64,000 bases of DNA, from contig JACJXC010000004.1 in NCBI GenBank assembly GCA_020636835.1, positions 186,001 through 250,000 of the forward strand, written 5' to 3'. Position numbers and translations under genes: made by a program. Below the pieces are notes generated by a model. It saw only the letters and a program-made list of their open reading frames with translations, did not search any database and was not told where the DNA came from. This stretch comes from Bacteroidales bacterium (GTDB lineage: Bacteria > Bacteroidota > Bacteroidia > Bacteroidales > Tenuifilaceae). Positions 60,002-64,000 of this stretch are shown piece after piece (the stretch's first letter is position 1; every line of letters begins with the position of its first letter).

Positions 60002-61789
60002 TTAGTCCATCTTCAGCACGGCTAGGAATGCCTCCTGCGGTACTTCAACAGAACCAACCTGACGCATCCGCTTTTTACCCTTCTTCTGTTTCTCGAGCAA
60101 TTTCCGTTTACGGGTAATATCGCCACCGTAACACTTTGCAGTTACATCCTTGCGGAGAGCCTTCACCGTTTCGCGGGCAATAATCTTAGCCCCAATGGCC
60201 GCCTGAATGGCAATATCGAACTGCTGCCGGGGAATAAGTTCCTTCAACTTCTCGCACATCTTACGACCAAAATCGTAAGCGTAATCGAAGTGGATTAACG
60301 ACGAAAGCGCATCCACCATTTCGCCATTGAGCAGAATGTCGAGTTTAACGAGTTTAGCCTCGGCAAAACCATCCATAAAATAGTCGAACGAAGCGTAGCC
60401 CCTCGAAATCGATTTAAGCTTATCGTAAAAGTCGAACACAATATCGCTCAAAGGCATTCTAAAGGTAACCTCCACCCTATCGGAGGTAATGAAAACCTGA
60501 TTTTTCAGGATACCCCGTTTATCGATACACAATTTCATGACGGCACCCAGAAATTCGGATTTTGTAATGATTTGCGCATTAATCACAGGCTCCTCAATAA
60601 AGTCGATAACCGTAGGACCTGGCAAACCGCTGGGGTTATGCACCTCAACAACCTCACCCTTGGTAGTATGAACCTTATACGATACGTTCGGAACAGTGGT
60701 AATAACATCCATATCGAACTCACGGTAGAGCCGTTCCTGAACAATCTCCATGTGGAGTAGCCCAAGAAATCCACACCGGAACCCGAACCCAAGAGCCAAA
60801 GACGACTCTGGCTCGTAGCTGAGCGAGGCATCGTTTAATTTTAGTTTATCGAGCGAAGCGCGTAAATCCTCGTAATCGTCGGCATCAACAGGGTAAACCC
60901 CGGCAAAAACCATGGGTTTTACATCAGCAAAACCAGCAATTGCAGATTCGCAGGAGCGTTCCACATGGGTTATAGTGTCGCCAACCTTAACCTCGGTGGA
61001 TTCCTTAATTCCGGAGATAATGTATCCCACATCCCCGGCTCCAATTGAATCGCGGGGCTGTAGTTTCAAGCGCAGTATCCCCACCTCATCGGCAACATAC
61101 TCACGACCAGTATTAAAGAACTTCACCTTATCGCCAGGACGAATTGTTCCGTTAATAACCTTAAAATAAGCAATAATGCCACGGAAAGAGTTGAATACTG
61201 AATCGAAAATAAGAGCCTGAAGAGGTGCGTTAGGATCGCCTGTGGGCGGTTTAACCCGCGTCACAATAGCCTCCAGAATAGCATCAACCCCCTCGCCTGT
61301 CTTGGCGCTAACAGGCAATATCTCCTCGCGACTACAACCAATCAAATCGACAATTTGATCCTTCACATCCTCCACCATGGCGGCATCCATATCAATTTTA
61401 TTGATAACCGGAATAATTTCCAGGTCGTGGTTAAGCGCAAGGTAGAGATTGGATATAGTTTGAGCCTGAATGCCCTGAGTGGCATCAACAACCAGCAAAG
61501 CCCCTTCGCACGAGGCAATGGCCCGCGAAACCTCATACGAAAAATCGACGTGCCCCGGGGTGTCAATCAAATTAAGCGTATAATCCTTACCATCATGCCG
61601 GTACTCCATCTGTATGGCATGGCTTTTAATAGTGATCCCTTTCTCGCGTTCAAGATCCATGCTATCGAGCACCTGATTCTGAGACTCACGCTCCGTAAGG
61701 GTATGTGTACTTTCGAGCAATCGGTCGGCCAGGGTACTCTTACCGTGGTCGATATGGGCAATAATGCAGAAATTCCTGATGTTGTCCAT
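60002..61789 (-). CDS. lepA: Elongation factor 4 (LepA)
   Basis: Ribosomal GTPase (595 residues) that can back-translocate tRNA or aid ribosome biogenesis. G1 is AHIDHGKST, G2 lies in the switch with KGITIKSH, G3 is DTPGHVDF and G4 is NKIDM. The LepA-specific C-terminal domain (about 490-595, RQQFDIAIQAAIGAKIIARETV and KCYGGDITRKRKLLEKQKKGKKRM) is complete. I use the ATG at 61789. The frame extends 24 codons upstream with no family match and through the promoter box. Confidence 0.97.
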   Translation of the reverse strand: MDNIRNFCIIAHIDHGKSTLADRLLESTHTLTERESQNQVLDSMDLEREKGITIKSHAIQMEYRHDGKDYTLNLIDTPGHVDFSYEVSRAIASCEGALLVVDATQGIQAQTISNLYLALNHDLEIIPVINKIDMDAAMVEDVKDQIVDLIGCSREEILPVSAKTGEGVDAILEAIVTRVKPPTGDPNAPLQALIFDSVFNSFRGIIAYFKVINGTIRPGDKVKFFNTGREYVADEVGILRLKLQPRDSIGAGDVGYIISGIKESTEVKVGDTITHVERSCESAIAGFADVKPMVFAGVYPVDADDYEDLRASLDKLKLNDASLSYEPESSLALGFGFRCGFLGLLHMEIVQERLYREFDMDVITTVPNVSYKVHTTKGEVVEVHNPSGLPGPTVIDFIEEPVINAQIITKSEFLGAVMKLCIDKRGILKNQVFITSDRVEVTFRMPLSDIVFDFYDKLKSISRGYASFDYFMDGFAEAKLVKLDILLNGEMVDALSSLIHFDYAYDFGRKMCEKLKELIPRQQFDIAIQAAIGAKIIARETVKALRKDVTAKCYGGDITRKRKLLEKQKKGKKRMRQVGSVEVPQEAFLAVLKMD

Positions 61790-61810
61790 GTAATTATTTA
61801 AATTAGGTTG

Positions 61811-61818
61811 CAAAGATA
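61811..61818 (-). promoter_or_regulatory. -7 promoter box for lepA
   Basis: Minus strand TATCTTTG, 21 nt before the ATG. No clear TTTG box upstream. Confidence 0.5.
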
Positions 61819-62015
61819 CTGAAAAAACACTAACCGGCATTAAGCGAAACCCCAGAACCAATACTTTTTACAATAACCACAAAAACATTACACAAAATAG
61901 ACAGAAGTAGGGTTTCAATACAATCAAAGGAGGAAAAACTCGTCAACAAACCGTAAAAACACTTTGAACCCTAACCAATACTGCGTAAATTGCCAGCGAA
62001 TCAACAAAAAAAGCG

Positions 62016-62588
62016 ATGAAAAAGACATGCAACTATTTAATGGCAGCAGCAGTACTGCTAATTGGCTTTGCACAAACATCGTGCATTGGAGGGTTCAAGC
62101 TAACCAACAAGGTTTACGAGTTCAATAAGAGTTTGGGGTCAAAGTTTGTGAACGAGCTGGTGTTTATCCTCATGGTGATTGTACCTGTTTATGAAATCAC
62201 ATTGCTAATAGACGGGCTAATACTTAACTCCATTGAGTTCTGGACCGGATCGAACCCCATGGCGATGAACGAGGGCGAATCGGAAACAAAAGTGGTGGAG
62301 CAGAATGGCGTTAAGTACCAGATTACAGCCACACACAACCGGTTCGATTTTATACAAATGGAAGGTGCTAACAAAGGAGCAACCGGAGCGCTTGTTTTCG
62401 ACGATCACACAGGCACCTGGAGCTACGAAGACTCATCGAAGAGTTTAGACCTACTAAAAATTCACGACGATGGAAGTGCCACCGCGTTCCTGCCCAACGG
62501 CAAACAGGTAGAACTACCCGCAGGAGCAAACGGGCTGGCAAACCTTAAACAGGCTGTAAAATCGTACAACTTGGTTGCAGAAAAATAG
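62016..62588 (+). CDS. DUF3332 family lipoprotein
   Basis: A 190-residue exported lipoprotein (signal segment with lipobox QTSC, Cys23). The next part is GGFKLTNKVYEFNKSLGSKFVNELVF, the DUF3332 opening, followed by a hydrophobic segment (IVPVYEITLLIDGLIL), then a beta-rich domain with KVVEQNGVKYQITATHNRFDFIQ. The function is unknown. It is convergent with groEL, with a strong shared terminator. Confidence 0.88.
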   Translation: MKKTCNYLMAAAVLLIGFAQTSCIGGFKLTNKVYEFNKSLGSKFVNELVFILMVIVPVYEITLLIDGLILNSIEFWTGSNPMAMNEGESETKVVEQNGVKYQITATHNRFDFIQMEGANKGATGALVFDDHTGTWSYEDSSKSLDLLKIHDDGSATAFLPNGKQVELPAGANGLANLKQAVKSYNLVAEK

Positions 62589-62605
62589 CGATCCCCCAAA
62601 AAAGG

Positions 62606-62640
62606 AGAGGCGGAAAAACAATGTTTTCCGCCTCTTTTTT
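62606..62640. terminator. Strong terminator between DUF3332 and groEL
   Basis: A 12-bp stem (62606-62617 with 62624-62635), loop ACAATG, with T-run on the plus strand and A-rich sequence on the other side, so it can work in both directions. Confidence 0.9.
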
Positions 62641-62654
62641 ATGCATCAAAAAAA

Positions 62655-64000
62655 TTACATCATATCCATTCCGCCCATTCCGGGAGCACCCATAGGAGGC
62701 ATAGGCTTATCCTCTTTCTTTTCGGTGATAACGCACTCGGTGGTTAGAAGAAGCCCAGCAATAGACGCTGCGTTCTCGAGGGCAACACGGGCAACCTTAG
62801 TAGGGTCAATCACACCGCTTTTGAATAGGTTCTCGTACTTGCCGGACTGAGCATTGTAGCCAAAATCGTCCGTTCCTTCCTTAACCTTCTGAACAATAAC
62901 AGAACCCTCCATGCCAGCATTGGCCACAATTTGGCGGAGAGGCTCCTCGATAGCCCTTTTCACAATAAGGATACCGGTAGTTTCGTCGTCGTTGATACCC
63001 TTAAGGTTTTCGAGAGCCTCAATTGCACGAATATAGGCCACACCTCCACCAGGGATAATACCCTCCTCAACTGCGGCGCGGGTTGCGTTTAACGCATCGT
63101 CAACGCGATCCTTTTTCTCCTTCATCTCGGTTTCGGTAGCAGCACCAACGTAAAGCACAGCAACACCACCAGCTAGTTTAGCCAAACGCTCCTGAAGTTT
63201 CTCGCGGTCGTAATCCGATGTGGTATTCTCAATTTGGATTCTGATTTGAGCAACACGCTTATCGATATTCTCCTTTGCTCCACCACCATTAACAATGGTA
63301 GTATTCTCCTTGTCCAGGGTAACCTTCTCGGCATGTCCTAGCATATCCATCTTGGCACCATCAAGGCGTAAGCCTTTTTCCTCGCTGATTACAACGCCAC
63401 CGGTAAGAATAGCGATGTCCTCGAGCATTTCTTTACGGCGATCGCCAAAGCCAGGGGCTTTTACAGCAGCAATCTTTAACGAACCACGAAGTTTGTTAAC
63501 CACCAAAGTAGCAAGAGCCTCGCCCTCAATATCTTCAGCAATAATCAGCAATGCGCGTCCGGCCTGTGCCACTGGCTCAAGAACAGGAAGCAGATCCTTC
63601 ATGGTAGAAATCTTACGATCTGTGATCAGGATAAATGGATTCTCCAGAACAGTAACCATCTTATCGGGATCGGTAATGAAGTAGGGCGAAATGTAGCCAC
63701 GGTCGAACTGCATACCCTCAACCACCTCAACGGTAGTTTCGATACCCTTAGCCTCTTCAACAGTAATAACGCCTTCCTTTTTCACCTTTTTCATGGCCTC
63801 GGCAATCAGTTTCCCGATTTCGTTATCGCTATTGGCGGAAATTGTGGCAACCTGTTCGATCTTCTGGTAATCGTCGCCTACCGAAACGGTTTGTTTCTTA
63901 AGGTGCTCAATAACCTTAACGACGCCCTTATCGATACCCCGTTTCAAATCCATAGGATTAGCTCCAGCGGTTACATTCTTCAACCCAACATTAACGATAG
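62655..64000 (-). CDS. groEL: Chaperonin GroEL, partial (5' end beyond window)
   Basis: 60-kDa chaperonin. The window holds about 448 codons from within the equatorial domain to the C-terminus, so roughly the first 95-100 residues are missing at the edge. Visible are NVTAGANPMDLKRGIDK, apical-domain blocks (GYISPYFITDPDKM), GGGVAYIRAIEAL, and the Gly-Met-rich tail ending GMGGMDMM. The frame is open to the window end, so the gene continues at 64000. groES would be expected upstream. Confidence 0.97.
   Translation of the reverse strand, partial: IVNVGLKNVTAGANPMDLKRGIDKGVVKVIEHLKKQTVSVGDDYQKIEQVATISANSDNEIGKLIAEAMKKVKKEGVITVEEAKGIETTVEVVEGMQFDRGYISPYFITDPDKMVTVLENPFILITDRKISTMKDLLPVLEPVAQAGRALLIIAEDIEGEALATLVVNKLRGSLKIAAVKAPGFGDRRKEMLEDIAILTGGVVISEEKGLRLDGAKMDMLGHAEKVTLDKENTTIVNGGGAKENIDKRVAQIRIQIENTTSDYDREKLQERLAKLAGGVAVLYVGAATETEMKEKKDRVDDALNATRAAVEEGIIPGGGVAYIRAIEALENLKGINDDETTGILIVKRAIEEPLRQIVANAGMEGSVIVQKVKEGTDDFGYNAQSGKYENLFKSGVIDPTKVARVALENAASIAGLLLTTECVITEKKEDKPMPPMGAPGMGGMDMM

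Noticed and set aside
61926..61940. AAAGGAGG sequence upstream of DUF3332
   Set aside because: It looks like a ribosome binding site but no start codon with an ORF follows at the right distance.

Overview
This window comes from a Bacteroidota chromosome, most probably order Bacteroidales or a close relative. The evidence is family content largely confined to that phylum: DUF4290, DUF4270, DUF4492, an IPExxxVDY-family protein, a gliding-motility-type C-terminal domain, a type-B L31, and RprX/RprY-like two-component proteins. Many genes also carry the Bacteroidota promoter signature TAnnTTTG, several with a TTTG-like box 18-20 nt upstream. Shine-Dalgarno sequences are mostly absent. The sequence is mainly housekeeping, has moderate GC and C-ending codons in most genes, and is read on both strands in short operons. 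No rRNA, CRISPR array, prophage or insertion sequence was seen. There is one tRNA (His, GTG).

Layout. 0-6 kb: S41 lipoprotein peptidase, ruvC, an ECF sigma factor with a four-helix membrane partner, an unrecognised exported protein, a cyclophilin and a type IX-type surface protein. 6-17 kb: PcrA/UvrD helicase, DUF4290-murA, an M28 peptidase, grpE-dnaJ and a NatAB-like ABC exporter. 17-20.6 kb: a small accessory cluster with a broken HEPN gene, a Fic AMP-transferase, an MNT nucleotidyltransferase, an HD phosphohydrolase, a dispersed repeat and a Ppx/GppA protein. 20.7-28.8 kb: a sigma-54 activator without a DNA-binding domain, tRNA-His, an asparagine-synthase-like protein with a Wzx-type flippase, an AlkD-like protein, a BI-1 protein, L31 and a GlmU-like nucleotidyltransferase. 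28.9-38 kb: lon, pssA, purS, a DAHP synthase/chorismate mutase fusion, a cytochrome bd operon flanked by two tiny membrane proteins, and a metallophosphoesterase. 38-45.7 kb: a HAD-like protein, glutaminyl cyclase, C69 dipeptidase, an outer-membrane protein with DUF4270, and a kelch lipoprotein. 45.8-54.6 kb: leuS, a four-helix-bundle protein with YitT, purN, and acpP-fabF-rnc with an IPExxxVDY protein. 54.7-64 kb: an RprXY-like two-component system, a SiaC-like protein, a GH16-fold protein with a degenerate active site, a Rossmann-like protein, lepA, DUF3332 and the 3' part of groEL.

The most unusual region is 17.1-18.8 kb. A HEPN (HI0074/HepT-like) gene is cut to about half length, and an AT-rich class II Fic gene sits between it and its intact MNT partner. 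Two unrelated AMP-transferase folds therefore now lie side by side. Other points of interest: an unannotated 40-residue CydX-like gene after cydB; a family of perfect palindromes with related arms at 12.5, 14.6 and 39.95 kb; a MurA with Asp at the fosfomycin-target Cys position; a sigma-54 activator with GAFTSA instead of GAFTGA and no HTH; and a leaderless GH16-fold protein lacking the expected acid/base residue.
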